Source: Linepithema humile | Taxonomy: Eukaryota; Arthropoda; Insecta; Hymenoptera; Formicidae | Assembly: GCF_040581485.1 (NCBI RefSeq) | Contig: NC_090128.1 | Span: forward strand, 8,122,001-8,186,000 | DNA length: 64,000 nucleotides | Direction: 5' to 3' | In this document: in pieces, positions 1 to 8,603 of the stretch | How positions within the stretch are numbered: the first letter of the stretch is position 1 | How the letters are laid out: each line of letters starts with the position of its first letter | Position numbers and translations under genes: made by a program | The notes under the pieces: model-generated | Seen by the model: only the letters and a program-made list of their open reading frames with translations | What the model was told of the DNA's origin: nothing | Database searches by the model: none

Positions 1-531
1 CCTGTAACGATGAGAACTGAACATTTGCCGCGACCCAACAATCGTCGAAATCGCTCGGACCTTTCGGCATTCGCTCTCTGCATAGCTATATTTCTTCCAC
101 CATACATTAGATACGCGGCGAGGGTCACCGTAAGACCCGTTAGAATTAGGCGACACACCCCACGTAGTAACTCTCGTACAACCACACACACTCAAACCGA
201 CCCACCTTCTGTATCACCATCGATTCCTCAGGAATCTCCTCAACAATCTCCTGAACCCATTCTTGACCTTTCACCACTTCCTACCCCCAGGTCCATTTCT
301 CCGATCCTAGAAGAGCTCCTGGAGTACAGACCCCCTTCGCCTGTCCGTTTCCACTCTCCTCCAGTAGAGGCTCAACTGGAGGAACTCCCACATAACGATC
401 CGGAGTTCGACAACATATCCGTCAACTCCAAAGCCACCACCATTGAATACGTCGAGCCTCCTCCGCATCTTCCTCACCCTGTATTCACAGGGTTTGACTT
501 CTTAAATCTAGTCCTCTCCCCTGAGGAATAA
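1..531 (+). CDS. Proline-rich C-terminal reading frame, probably the end of a retroelement gag-like or other open frame
   Basis: The frame is open from base 1, and the first ATG is at base 10, so the protein probably begins left of the window. About 173 residues are visible. The N-terminal third is basic (many Arg, one short hydrophobic stretch near residues 20-35). The middle is rich in Pro, Ser, Glu and Thr with repeated SP/PP motifs, and the C-terminus is acidic and ends in a TAA stop. I do not recognise the family. The position just ahead of a CA repeat and an LTR-like block (646-917) suggests the 3' end of an LTR-retrotransposon reading frame. A low-complexity host protein or chance frame remains possible. 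No domain or catalytic residue is visible. Confidence 0.35.
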   Translation, partial: PVTMRTEHLPRPNNRRNRSDLSAFALCIAIFLPPYIRYAARVTVRPVRIRRHTPRSNSRTTTHTQTDPPSVSPSIPQESPQQSPEPILDLSPLPTPRSISPILEELLEYRPPSPVRFHSPPVEAQLEELPHNDPEFDNISVNSKATTIEYVEPPPHLPHPVFTGFDFLNLVLSPEE

Positions 532-533
532 TC

Positions 534-558
534 CACACACACACACACACACACACAC
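534..558. repeat. (CA)n microsatellite
   Basis: Uninterrupted CA dinucleotide repeat of about 12 units directly after the stop of the preceding frame. Confidence 0.95.
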
Positions 559-645
559 TTGTAAGGAATACACGAATAAAATTATTAACACCTGCGATTA
601 AGAATTAAGTTTTGTATCCTAATTATAAATTTAATCAAATTAAAA

Positions 646-917
646 TGTTGTCTTTAGTAAAGTAAACTTTTGTTCTTTTTCATTTAACCACACCCTCTTC
701 GTTTGTCACCCCCTCACACCTTCCCTCTCAAATTGCGCACAAAGGTTCCGTCCCGGGTAATAGGGATTCAATTCCTTGACCCAAAAAGGGAACCACGAGC
801 AGTTGACTCGTTGACGGAATAAAAACGACTCTTCCAGTCGCTGACCTGTCGCAAGTCCTAAACTTGCCGCTCGGCTCGTGCGGTCAGGCCCGTTTACGTC
901 GATCGCCGAGCCCAACA
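646..917 (+). mobile_element. Possible solo or 3' LTR of about 272 bp
   Basis: The block starts with TGTTG and ends with CAACA, the usual short inverted ends of an LTR, and is flanked by A-rich sequence on both sides (weak 4-base duplication). It carries an AATAAA polyadenylation-type hexamer near 827, as expected in an LTR R region. An 87-codon minus-strand frame over it has no recognisable content. Without a second LTR copy in the window the call is tentative. Confidence 0.3.
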
Positions 918-1605
918 AAAAAATTCTACATCTATCAGGACGTAACAATAACATTAGAATCGTTTGCACTTAAACGACTAAACAGAAAAATGCGATGGTA
1001 AGCAAAAGCAGAGAGCAAAAAACAGTAAATCATGCGTCTTTATCTCTCGGTGAATGAGTTTTCCTCTCGATTATCGTTCGTAATTCGAAAGAAAGTTCGT
1101 AATGTAAGAATTCAAGATCGAAAAATCTTCAAAGAAGAGATCTTAGAAGGAAAGGAAAGAAAAGCCATTTCTGTAACGAAGTACAGAGGAGCAGTGGTGA
1201 TATTAACAAAGTGCGCATGAAAGTATTTTCTGAAAATATGCCGAGATATCCGATGTCACTTACTTGGGGTGTTAATCGCCGGAATTCTTTTTAAAAATAA
1301 AAAGAAACTCTAAAACCTTTGATGCAAGTGTATATAACCGAAGATGTGTCTTTAGTCTTTCATTCATTCTTGTACTCACTACAATTTTCAAAAGTGGGAT
1401 TGATTTTGGTTCCATCTCCACAATATGTAATATATTATTTATGTTAAAAATTTAAATACAATTATGCAAACATTTTCATTTATTATTACTTACGCTTTAG
1501 TCATTGCTAGCAATATTAATTCCATAAGCAATGCACAAATTACAAGTATAAAGCAATATAAAAATTAAAAAATACACATAATCGCTTCAATTTATTTCAT
1601 GCTAG
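918..1605. other. Non-coding stretch before the first P450 relic
   Basis: AT-rich sequence. A TATATAA box-like string lies near 1331. A 62-codon plus-strand frame at 1032-1220 has no recognisable content. The last 20 bases before 1606 form a pyrimidine-rich splice acceptor ending in TAG. Confidence 0.6.
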
Positions 1606-1783
1606 GAAAAAGTATATAAAGAATTATTAGAAATTTACGGTACTGAATCTCCAAAATCTGTACCAATTAAATATGATGATTTGCAACATATGAATTATTT
1701 GGACCGAGTTATTAAAGAAACAATGAGACTCTTCCCTGCTATTCCTTTTATTGGACGAATTCTAACAGAAGACTTAAAGATAG
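1606..1783 (+). pseudogene. CYP4-family cytochrome P450 internal exon (K-helix exon), isolated
   Basis: Read from 1606 this 178-nt segment is fully open and encodes a P450 J'/K-helix region. It contains the order YLDRVIKETMRLFP, including the invariant ExxR pair (E-T-M-R) of the K-helix, followed by an IPFIGR segment typical of family CYP4. It is bounded by a TAG acceptor (1603-1605) and a donor-type GTATGA at 1784, so it looks like a real exon in phase 0 at its start and phase 1 at its end. P450s are haem monooxygenases of the endoplasmic reticulum that oxidise lipids, hormones or xenobiotics. I found no haem-binding exon (FxxGxRxCxG) downstream; the next sequence is a LINE. So this is either a gene fragment or a gene split by large insertions. 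The exon itself has no stop, so decay may be recent. Confidence 0.8.
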
Positions 1784-2049
1784 GTATGATTAACTATAAT
1801 TGTGAAATATAATAATTTATTTGAAAATTGTGTTTTTTCGTGCTACGATTAAAAGACAGAGATGCATACAAAAGTAATTTTTTAATAATAAGACGTATGT
1901 TTACTTACACTATTTTTTACTATTACATTGTTATTATAATAATATTTTAATATAAACATATGTATATTTTAAATATTTCATGCCGTTTAGTAACGGACGT
2001 AGAAATTCTATTGATACGCACGTTTGAATTCAAAGTAGATAAAAATATC
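1784..2049. other. AT-rich stretch between the P450 exon and the LINE
   Basis: Strongly AT-rich; nothing recognisable apart from the 5' splice donor-like site at its start. Confidence 0.6.
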
Positions 2050-2071
2050 AAAACCAATCACTGAATATGTA

Positions 2072-2507
2072 ACAGTGAACAGCGTAAACCGTTTTCAAGC
2101 TATACGTCAAACAGCAGACGAAAATTCCGAAGAGGCACAAGACAATAAAAATAAAGCAATAAAGGCACCTCCTATCTTTATCCCTGACGTATTATACATC
2201 AAGTCGCTCGTGGAAACCCTCGACGCCGTTACAAAAGAAGGATATACCTTCAAAATTCTTGGGAAAAACCAAATCAAAGTACAACCTACCGCTCCCGAAA
2301 ATTATACTAAAATTATTAAAACTCTAACTGCTAAAAAAAACAGCATTTCACACATATCAATTTAAGCAAGAAAGGAACTTTAAAGTGGTAATCCGGAACA
2401 TCTATCATACCGTTAATTTAATAGAATTAACGGAAGAAATTGCCGAAAAAGGCACATAGTAACCGGCATCTATAACATCAAACATCGCGCAACGAAGATA
2501 CCGTTTC
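2072..2507 (+). pseudogene. Jockey ORF1 (gag-like), N-terminal half, frameshifted
   Basis: Opens with a charged, Asn/Glu-rich leader followed by a PPIFIPDV motif and a region ending near 2363 that matches the pre-knuckle RNA-binding part of Jockey ORF1. The first frame stops at 2363; the continuation (FKVVIRNI-like, then a LIELTEEI helix) lies in another frame at about 2350-2507, with a stop in the join. ORF1 proteins coat LINE RNA. This copy cannot make an intact product. Confidence 0.75.
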
Positions 2508-2509
2508 CG

Positions 2510-3083
2510 ATGTTTTATGTAAATTTAAAACCGCAAGAAAACAATAAATCAATTTACGACATATTGTTTCTGCAAAACATAAAAGTACAAGTTGAATCAC
2601 CTCACACTAAACGAGAAATTGTACAGTGTTTGAGATGTCAAAAATATGGTCATACAAAAACATACTGTAACAGACAACCACGGTGCGTCAAATGTGGAAA
2701 TAATCATCTGACATTGCTATGCACCAAAACCAAAGAAATCGCAGCCACATGCGCTCTCTGCAAAAGTAATCATCCTGCAAGCTACAAGAGATGCACAGTC
2801 TATAAGGAAACTCAAAAAAGAAAATTTCCAACACTTAGACCAAACAAGAAACAGATAGACAAATAATTTCCAGTAATATCAACAACTCTAGACCAAATAT
2901 CACATTCGCACAGGCGGTCAAGACATCAAACCAGCAAGTACAAGTTGTAACTAATCCACAGACGCAACAAGCAACGTCACAACAGAATTATATCAACCTA
3001 GAACTCATGATAAGCAAACTTATGGAGCGCATGGACACTATGCTTAATCTCCTTACTACTCTTGTTTCAAAGATAAAAATATA
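2510..3083 (+). pseudogene. Jockey ORF1 CCHC zinc-knuckle and C-terminal region
   Basis: The 118-codon frame 2510-2866 holds three cysteine-rich knuckles in series: CLRCQKYGHTKTYC, then CVKCGNNHLTLLC, then CALCKSNHPASYKRC, the hallmark of Jockey/I-type gag nucleic-acid binding. The frame ends at 2866. The C-terminal tail continues in another frame to the stop near 3083, with a Gln-rich stretch and a heptad-like helix (LMISKLMERMDTMLNLL) that could oligomerise. ORF2 begins almost immediately after. Confidence 0.85.
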
Positions 3084-3084
3084 A

Positions 3085-4420
3085 GATAAACGCTCAAAAT
3101 TGCATCTTGGAATACAAACGGTCTGAATCAACACATTCAAGAAGTAAAAGCATTTATCTAGAACCAAGACCTAGACATACTCTTGTAAGCGATAACGAGC
3201 GTTTCGAAAAGTTTGAGCGATAGACGGCGCTTTAGAAACAGAGCGCATATAGAGATGTATTAAGACTACGTATTTGGAGCGAAAGAAGGGAGTCCGCTGC
3301 CAACACTGACGAAGTGAAGTCGAATAGCTTGTACTGGAAGACTTATACCACAAAATATAATATTATCCTGACAAATTAGTTATCTTTATTAAGTATTGAT
3401 TCCAAAGTAATTCACTACACATTCTCATACACTATACATTCTCATACACTCTTAATATCTAAAACACACTTTACTAAAAAAAGCTACTTCAAAATGCCAC
3501 AATACTCCATCTATGAAACAAACTACCCTGATAGAACTGCACACGGAGGTACTGCAATCATCATTAAAAACTCTGTCAAACACTACAAACTATCAAAATT
3601 TGAGCAAGCACACATACAAGCTACCAGCATTGTGGTAGACGATTGGACAGGACCCATCATATCGGGAATTTACTGCCCTCCAAAACACAACATAAAAGAA
3701 TAACAATTTACAGCACTCTTCGATACACTAGGTGCCCGATTCATAGCAGGGGGAGACTACAAAGTCAAAAACCTACAATGGGGCTCTCGACTCACAACTA
3801 CCAAAGGAAGAGAGCTTCTCAGAGCAATAAGAGCCAAAAATTTAAACTATCTCTCTACCGAACAACCTACCTACTGGCCAACCAACAGACGTAAAGTTCC
3901 AGATGTCATCGACAGAAGTGTGACGCAATCACGCAGAAGTGTGACCAAAGGAATAGCAGAGAATTACTTAAGAATCGACTCGTGCCTAGATCTTTCCTCG
4001 GACCATTCTCCCATCATTGTAACACTAAGTTCACAAGTCACACAAAAACAAATGCCAACTTTACTCTGCAACAAAAACACAGACTGGAAATACCTTAAAA
4101 AGCAACTGGAAAGTAAGTTATTACTAAACATTCGCTTAAAAACAAAAGAAGACTTAGACACAGCGGTAGAACTTTTAATGCCTTTATCCAAGACGCTGCT
4201 TGGAGCGCAACTTCAACCAAAAGCACCTTCAATAAACGCCTGGGCTGTCCAATTAGTGTCAAGAAAGTGATAGCTGAAAAACGAAAAATCAGGAAAAAAT
4301 GACAACTGACCCGTGATCCTAAGATTAAAACACTACTAAATAAAAAAGCCAAAGACCTCAAAAACTTCCTCAACAAACTAAAAAACGAATCAATTCAAAA
4401 CTATCTAGAAAACCTAACAG
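3085..4420 (+). pseudogene. Jockey ORF2 endonuclease domain, interrupted and mutated
   Basis: The start reads KIASWNTNGL, the first motif of the LINE apurinic-like endonuclease. The domain resumes after the 263-bp insert at 3454 and continues in at least three frames. The GGDFN-type active-site motif is degraded to GGDYK near 3750, so the catalytic Asn is lost. The SDHSP motif near 4000 is intact. A linker with basic residues runs to 4420. Several stops (for example at 3158 and 3703) show the domain is dead. Its family role is target-site nicking for target-primed reverse transcription. Confidence 0.8.
3185..3447. mobile_element. 263-bp SINE-like insert in the LINE endonuclease
   Basis: The insert splits the endonuclease frame between D-I-L-L and I-S-K-T-H-F and is flanked by the 6-base direct repeat ACTCTT (3179-3184 and 3448-3453), so the empty site can be deduced exactly. 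Its right end is a short tandem array of CTCATACACTATACATT-type units, like the simple-repeat tail of a SINE or short LINE. I did not recognise a tRNA or 5S-like promoter in it. Family unknown. Confidence 0.55.
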
Positions 4421-4425
4421 CTACT

Positions 4426-4670
4426 TGTTCGAGGTCATGTAATGTAATGTAATTAGCACAATTTTGATATTGAATAGGTTGCTTTATTTCTTAGACAATG
4501 TACAAGAGACGCGTGTACTTTCCTGTATGACCTACAGTCTTACGTGTAGCGAAGCGGGCAGGGTTATAAAAAACAATAGAAAGATGCCAAGCATAAACAA
4601 ATGAAAGAAGCGTGTGAATAAAAACATGCCTAAGGAAGCGGGAACTTTGAACGGAACGTATATTTTAACA
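4426..4670 (+). mobile_element. 245-bp solo LTR
   Basis: Begins TGTT and ends AACA and is flanked by a perfect 5-base target duplication CTACT (4421-4425 and 4671-4675), which is the signature of an LTR retroelement reduced to one LTR by recombination. Removing it restores the LINE context (N-L-T-A-T followed by E-T-T-D-Y-S-L-W-K-A). It contains no coding region. Confidence 0.7.
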
Positions 4671-4915
4671 CTACTGAAACTACTGATTATAGCTTATGGA
4701 AAGCCATCAAACGCCTCAAGCAATTAAAACAACATGACCACCTATACGCAAAAACGATAGCAGCTGGGCAAGAAACGACAAAGACAAAGCTGCAACATTT
4801 GCAACATTTGTAAAAGGTCCACTTCCAACCCCTCGCCGCAGAAATTACATCAGTAAAAAAAGAATTCATTCACCAATATTTGGAACTATCATGCCAATCG
4901 ATTTATGTGAACTTG
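4671..4915 (+). pseudogene. Jockey ORF2 linker between endonuclease and RT
   Basis: Read in the plus strand, the DYSLWKAIKRLKQ motif, typical of the region between endonuclease and RT in Jockey elements, is clear just after the solo LTR. The frame breaks soon after (stops near 4810), with residual similarity to about 4915. The expected RT fingers motifs are not found. Confidence 0.65.
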
Positions 4916-5159
4916 GCACCCGACTTTTAATAAATAAAGTTTTCAATATGTAAAATAATAGTACTTTGTTTGTAGTTGTTTGTAGTAAATAGTTTGTAGT
5001 TGGTTGTAGTAATTATATATTTAAACTTTAAGATTTTTTAAATCCGCTTATTCCACGTGATTCAAAATCATTTGTAGTTGTTTGTAATTTTTTTTGTAGT
5101 TGAATAGTTTAAAAGTTATAACATATTTGCAATTAAATAATGTAACTTTCAATTTTGAA
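4916..5159. repeat. Foreign AT-rich block with TTTGTAGTTG repeats replacing part of the RT
   Basis: The motif TTTGTAGTTG and close variants occurs about six times (around 4968, 4978, 4990, 5070, 5093). The block lies where several hundred bases of RT should be, so it marks a deletion with filler or an insertion plus deletion. Confidence 0.5.
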
Positions 5160-6087
5160 GACACGCGACAATAGAACAAGTACACCGAATAGTAAATAAA
5201 ATATATCATGATCTTGATGAAAAGCGCTTCTGTTCTGCAGTTTTTCTAGACATTGCACAAGCCTTCGACAGGATATGGCACACCGGTCTACTATACAAAA
5301 TAAAACAAAAACTCCCTCCACCATTCTATTTAATATTAAAATTGTACCTAAGTGACAGGTACTTCCAAGTCAAATTTCAAGAAGAATTAACACCTCTTCT
5401 TCCGATCAACGTAGAGGTTCCACAAGGAAGTGTCCTTAGCCCAGTTCTATACTACTATACACATCCGACCTTCCTACCTCGGAAAACTGTATGGTAGTAA
5501 CTTTCGCGGACGACACCGCCGTCCTAGCATCGCACGCAAATGCAACAATAGCGTCCCAAAGATTGCAAGCCAGTATAAACAAGATAATAAAATGGCTCAA
5601 AACATGGAGAATAAAGGTCAATGAAACTAAATCGACGCACGTAATATTTACGACACGCAGAAAAACATGCCCAATCATCACATTAAGCAACACCACCATA
5701 CCACAGGCAGAAGACGCCAAATACTTAGGAATGTATCTGGACCGCAGACTAACCTGGAAGAAACATATACAGATGAAACGGAGACAACTAAGACTAAAAC
5801 TCAGCAAACTATACTGACTGATGGGCAGGAACTCACAACTAACATTGGACAACAAACTGTTAATTTATACAACCATACTTAAGCCGGTATGGACTTATGG
5901 AACCCAACTTTGGGGATCGAGCAGTGACTCTAACATCGAAATACTCCAGCGTTTCCAGTCCAAGGTTCTAAAAATTGTTACCAATGCTCCGTGGTACATT
6001 ACCAACGAAGCGATTCACAGAGATCTCCGCATGTGTACAGTGAGAGAAGAAATACACAACTTTAGCAAAAAATATCACGCACAAAAA
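5160..6087 (+). pseudogene. Jockey ORF2 reverse transcriptase palm/thumb and C-terminal region
   Basis: Coding resumes with HATIEQVHRI-like sequence (first residues altered), then the FLDIAQAFDRIWH motif with the first catalytic Asp, a VPQGSVLSPVLY motif, and after a one-base frameshift near 5450 the FADD catalytic box (5503-5514). A thumb region (KYLGMYLDRRLTW) and the C-terminal tail follow; a stop at 5815-5817 breaks the frame before it. The two catalytic motifs survive but the fingers are missing, so no active enzyme could be made. Confidence 0.85.
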
Positions 6088-6105
6088 AATAAACAAAAAA
6101 TAATT

Positions 6106-6202
6106 TCAGTGGTGTTTGCAGTTCGAGCAGTAACATCAGCCAGCTCATATGTTTCTATTGTTTGTCAATAACGTCATTATTGTTATAAAAATAAATACAG
6201 CA
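6106..6202 (+). promoter_or_regulatory. Possible 5' leader of the second CYP4 relic
   Basis: The short stretch between the LINE tail and the CYP4 start codon holds a GCAGTTCGAGCAG string near 6118, which resembles an insect initiator, and an A/T-rich leader right before ATG 6203. Whether this is the native promoter or a shared fragment cannot be told from sequence alone. Confidence 0.3.
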
Positions 6203-6361
6203 ATGTTTGTAATTATTACATTAATAACTTTAATTTGTCTTAAAGTGTGCTACATTTTGTCGAATTTCTGACGACGATCTTTTATTAAAAAAATAAACAT
6301 TTTGTCAGGCTCAAAAATATATCCACTCATTGGAAGTGCTCTCTATTTTTGGGGAGTGAAT
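6203..6361 (+). pseudogene. CYP4-family P450 first exon with in-frame TGA
   Basis: ATG at 6203 opens a hydrophobic N-terminal anchor of about 18 residues (FVIITLITLICL...), the ER signal-anchor of microsomal P450s. In the same frame an in-frame TGA occurs at 6269-6271, where R-R-S-F follows; then comes KKINILSGSKIYPLIGSALYFWG. This matches the CYP4 linker plus the proline-rich hinge, with PG degraded to SG. The exon probably ends at a weak GT near 6356 or at 6361-6368. The TGA is one base from CGA or TGG, so this is a pseudogene or, less likely, a sequencing error. It lies in the same orientation as the K-helix exon at 1606-1783, but the two cannot belong to one gene in this order; they suggest tandem CYP4 copies. 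Confidence 0.7.
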
Positions 6362-6556
6362 ACTACAGATAATAACAAAATATAATATACTTCATGTACA
6401 AAAGTACTTCATACACAAAAGTAAAAGAATTAAGAATAGTTGTCTTTCTGATTTTGAGATGACCAGTGCTATGATTGATCTCACAAAACAAGTCTTTACA
6501 CAGCCTCCTAATGTCACAATTGATGAATATGTTGCAAAGACAAGTAACATTCACTG
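6360..6556 (+). other. Unrecognised 64-codon open stretch ending just before the hammerhead-like motif
   Basis: A frame open from 6360 ends in TGA at 6554-6556 and has protein-like composition in its last half (AMIDLTKQVFTQPPN). No family was recognised. Being followed within 40 bases by the 6588-6627 motif, it could be the C-terminal end of a retroelement frame; it could equally be chance. Confidence 0.25.
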
Positions 6557-6587
6557 AATGAAAGCTAGCACATCATATTAGACTCTG

Positions 6588-6627
6588 TATACTGAAGATG
6601 GTCGAAATTTCGATCGAAACGTTTATA
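6588..6627 (+). ncRNA. Hammerhead-ribozyme-like motif (minimal, retroelement type)
   Basis: CUGAAGA (6592-6598) fits the CUGANGA core, and GAAAC (6616-6620) fits the second core strand. Between them GGTCGAAA/TTTCGATC folds into an eight-pair stem II with almost no loop. Flanking TATA (6588-6591) and TATA (6624-6627) pair as stem I around a GUU cleavage-type triplet. Stem III would be only AC/GU, which could form only as a dimer, as known for minimal hammerheads of Penelope-like retroelements. One extra U sits between the core and stem II, so activity is uncertain. Confidence 0.35.
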
Positions 6628-7076
6628 ATTATGATTCTTGATTAAAGAAGAAAAAAATTTTGGCAATTAAGATCTTGCTTTGGCCTTTGAAGACCAAGCA
6701 AATCATCAGCTCCGCTAAAAGAATTTTTCGCACAAACATAATGTTAATCAGAAAAGTCGACACCGGTCGAGTGTTTGTCAGATTAGATATTTCACACTGC
6801 GAATATGTGGGGGCAATCATAAATTTGTCAATCAAATTACACTGCGCAAGGACTAAGAACCCTCCCTACCATACTCATGTATCGCCAATAGAATGCATAG
6901 ATTCTTCTAAATGTTAGCATTTTATGTCCCACCAAAATCAAAAGGATCAATTAATTTTCCAACAGATTAACGTCCAAAATTATTAAGTAGGGACGTAAAA
7001 GAGAAAGGTAATAATTATAAAAACTCGTGACAGCTCTTTCCGGACAAATAATATATCAGTAGAATTCAGAGTGCGC
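6628..7076. other. Non-coding stretch between the motif and the gypsy relic
   Basis: AT-rich. An 85-codon frame (6660-6917) has no recognisable domain. The right end may hold decayed integrase from the gypsy element, but I could not support it. Confidence 0.5.
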
Positions 7077-7435
7077 AGTTGATATGCTCTGTAGAAAAGG
7101 GAACGTTATCCTTTGGACAATTCTGCAAATAACCTTTAGCTTTTCCTGCCAACGGAGAGAAAAAGATACATTTTAGACAATTTTGTATATACTTCGTTAT
7201 TTTTTCTTTAGCGTTTGGAAACCATTAATTCTGCAATATTACTCCATAAGTTTTTTCTGTGGCTAAATGCCCCATTTCATCGTGATATTTGTGTATCACA
7301 TTGTATTCCATACTTTCAGGCACATAAAATAAAAGTTTATTACCCTTTTTTTCTGTATACGATTCCATTTCGCATTTCATAAAGATTACTTTGAACGTTT
7401 TTCTAGTTCGTCGCGTATTAGTTTAACTTTTGAAT
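7077..7435 (-). pseudogene. Gypsy integrase N-terminal zinc-binding domain, truncated
   Basis: On the minus strand an HHCC zinc finger is visible: the His pair in HKYHDEMGH (about 7273-7299) and the Cys pair in NCLKC (about 7166-7180), separated by a stop near 7233. Downstream, a GYLQNCPK...VPF segment marks the start of the catalytic core, after which similarity ends. No DDE residues remain. Confidence 0.75.
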
Positions 7436-7437
7436 CT

Positions 7438-7797
7438 TTACTTTGGCTTTAATGATAAGTTTAACTCAAACGTATTATCTTCTACGACTAATACATAACA
7501 AGATCGACTTAAGGCATCGACATGTTTTATATGTGAACCTGAACGATGCTCCATTGAGTAATCGTAGCTTTGAAGTTCTAACGCCCATCGGGCGATTCGA
7601 GGATTTATATCCTTTTTGTTAAGTGTTAGCACTAACGAGTTACAATCTGTGATTATTTTAAATTTGATGCTTTGTAGATAAACGCGAAATCGTCTTAGAG
7701 CATATAGAATTGACAACGTCTCCAGCTCGAAGCTGTGATACTTGCTCTCTGCAGGAGTTGTACGCTTTGAGTAATAAAATACCGAATGAAATTTCAA
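7438..7797 (-). pseudogene. Gypsy RNase H C-terminal part and tether
   Basis: A 119-codon minus-strand frame with the gypsy RNase H signatures: YYSKRTTPAESKYHSFELET, RFRVYLQSIKFKIITDC, then the RWALELQSYDYSMEHRSG stretch and HVDALSRS. These are diagnostic for Ty3/gypsy pol. The start methionine is internal and not a true start; the frame continues from the 7794-8099 block after a small shift. Confidence 0.88.
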
Positions 7798-8174
7798 ATT
7801 GCTCTTTTTTTTTGCATGAAAACTGCCCCGAAAGCTAATGCACTTGCATCACAATGCAATTCGGTTTCGTCATGAGGATTAAAAATACTAAGCACTGGCG
7901 ATGCAACCAGCATTGATTTTAGTCGTTTGAAAGCATTTAATTCCGTACATTCTATGTTAAATATTGCGTCTTTCTTTAATAAATCATATAATGATTTACT
8001 TATGATTGCAAAATTTGGAATAAACTTTCTAAAGTATGAGCATAAGTCCAAAAAGCTTTGCAATTTATGAACATCAGTCGGCAAAGGAAAATTTATCACG
8101 GCTGCAATGCCATTTTTTGTCGGACTTATTTCTTTTTCTATGATTAAGTACCCTAAATATTTTATTTGGACGAA
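7794..8174 (-). pseudogene. Gypsy RT thumb and RNase H N-terminal part
   Basis: Minus-strand frame with FPLPTDVHKLQSFLDLCSYF and a FIPNFA segment (thumb/connection), then LHCDASALAFGAVF, the first RNase H motif with its Asp. The frame shifts near 7795 in an A-rich string. Between 8100 and 8174 (QIKYLGYLI-type sequence) a stop interrupts the join to the palm. Confidence 0.85.
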
Positions 8175-8603
8175 TCAAAATTTATACTTATCTATTCTTA
8201 TTTCTAACTTATTTTCTACTAACAGTTTAAATATTCGCTTTAACACACGCATATGATGCTCTAAAGTTTGTGTAGCGACTAGAAAGTCATCTAAATATGC
8301 TACTACATCTCCGGTTTTTATGAAATCACTTAATACGATATTGACAAATCTTTGAAACTTATACGGCGCTGTTTTAAGGCCAAAAGGCATTTTTTTAAAG
8401 AAAACGACCTTGAACTTATTCGAATAAGGTACTTTACTGAATCCTCCACTATGTCTATGTGGTGAAATCCATCTCTCAGATCCAGTAAACTGAAATACTT
8501 TTTATTGTTTAATATATCTAGCTGGTTTTCTATAAGCGGCAATGGATAGTTATCTCAAACAGTGACTTTATTTAATGAACAATAATCAACGCATAGTTTA
8601 TAT
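8175..8603 (-). pseudogene. Gypsy RT palm with intact YLDD box
   Basis: Two minus-strand frames cover this part: 8330-8542 (YPLPLIENQLDIL... LLDLRDGFHHI, with the first catalytic Asp, and an upstream stop) and 8175-8390 (MPFGLKTAPYKFQRF then AYLDDFLVAT). The YLDD box is at 8286-8297. The frames overlap by a shift near 8390 at a run of T. The upstream fingers are displaced beyond the 8604-9038 insertion. Confidence 0.88.

Larger units (their letters stand above)
2050..6105 (+). mobile_element. Degenerate Jockey-clade LINE (non-LTR retrotransposon) with nested insertions
   Basis: The order gag-like ORF1 with CCHC knuckles, apurinic-type endonuclease, reverse transcriptase with a FADD box, then an A-rich 3' tail is the Jockey clade layout. 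Every coding block is broken by stops or frameshifts. Three stretches interrupt it: a 263-bp insert (3185-3447), a 245-bp solo LTR (4426-4670), and about 240 bp of foreign sequence (4916-5159) where a large part of the RT is missing. The 3' end is taken at the A-rich string near 6087-6105. The 5' end is approximate and no target duplication was identified. It sits between two CYP4 relics in the same orientation as them. Confidence 0.85.

Noticed and set aside
1331..1365. TATATAA box with downstream T-rich start site
   Set aside because: No initiator at the right spacing and no gene start downstream apart from an internal P450 exon.
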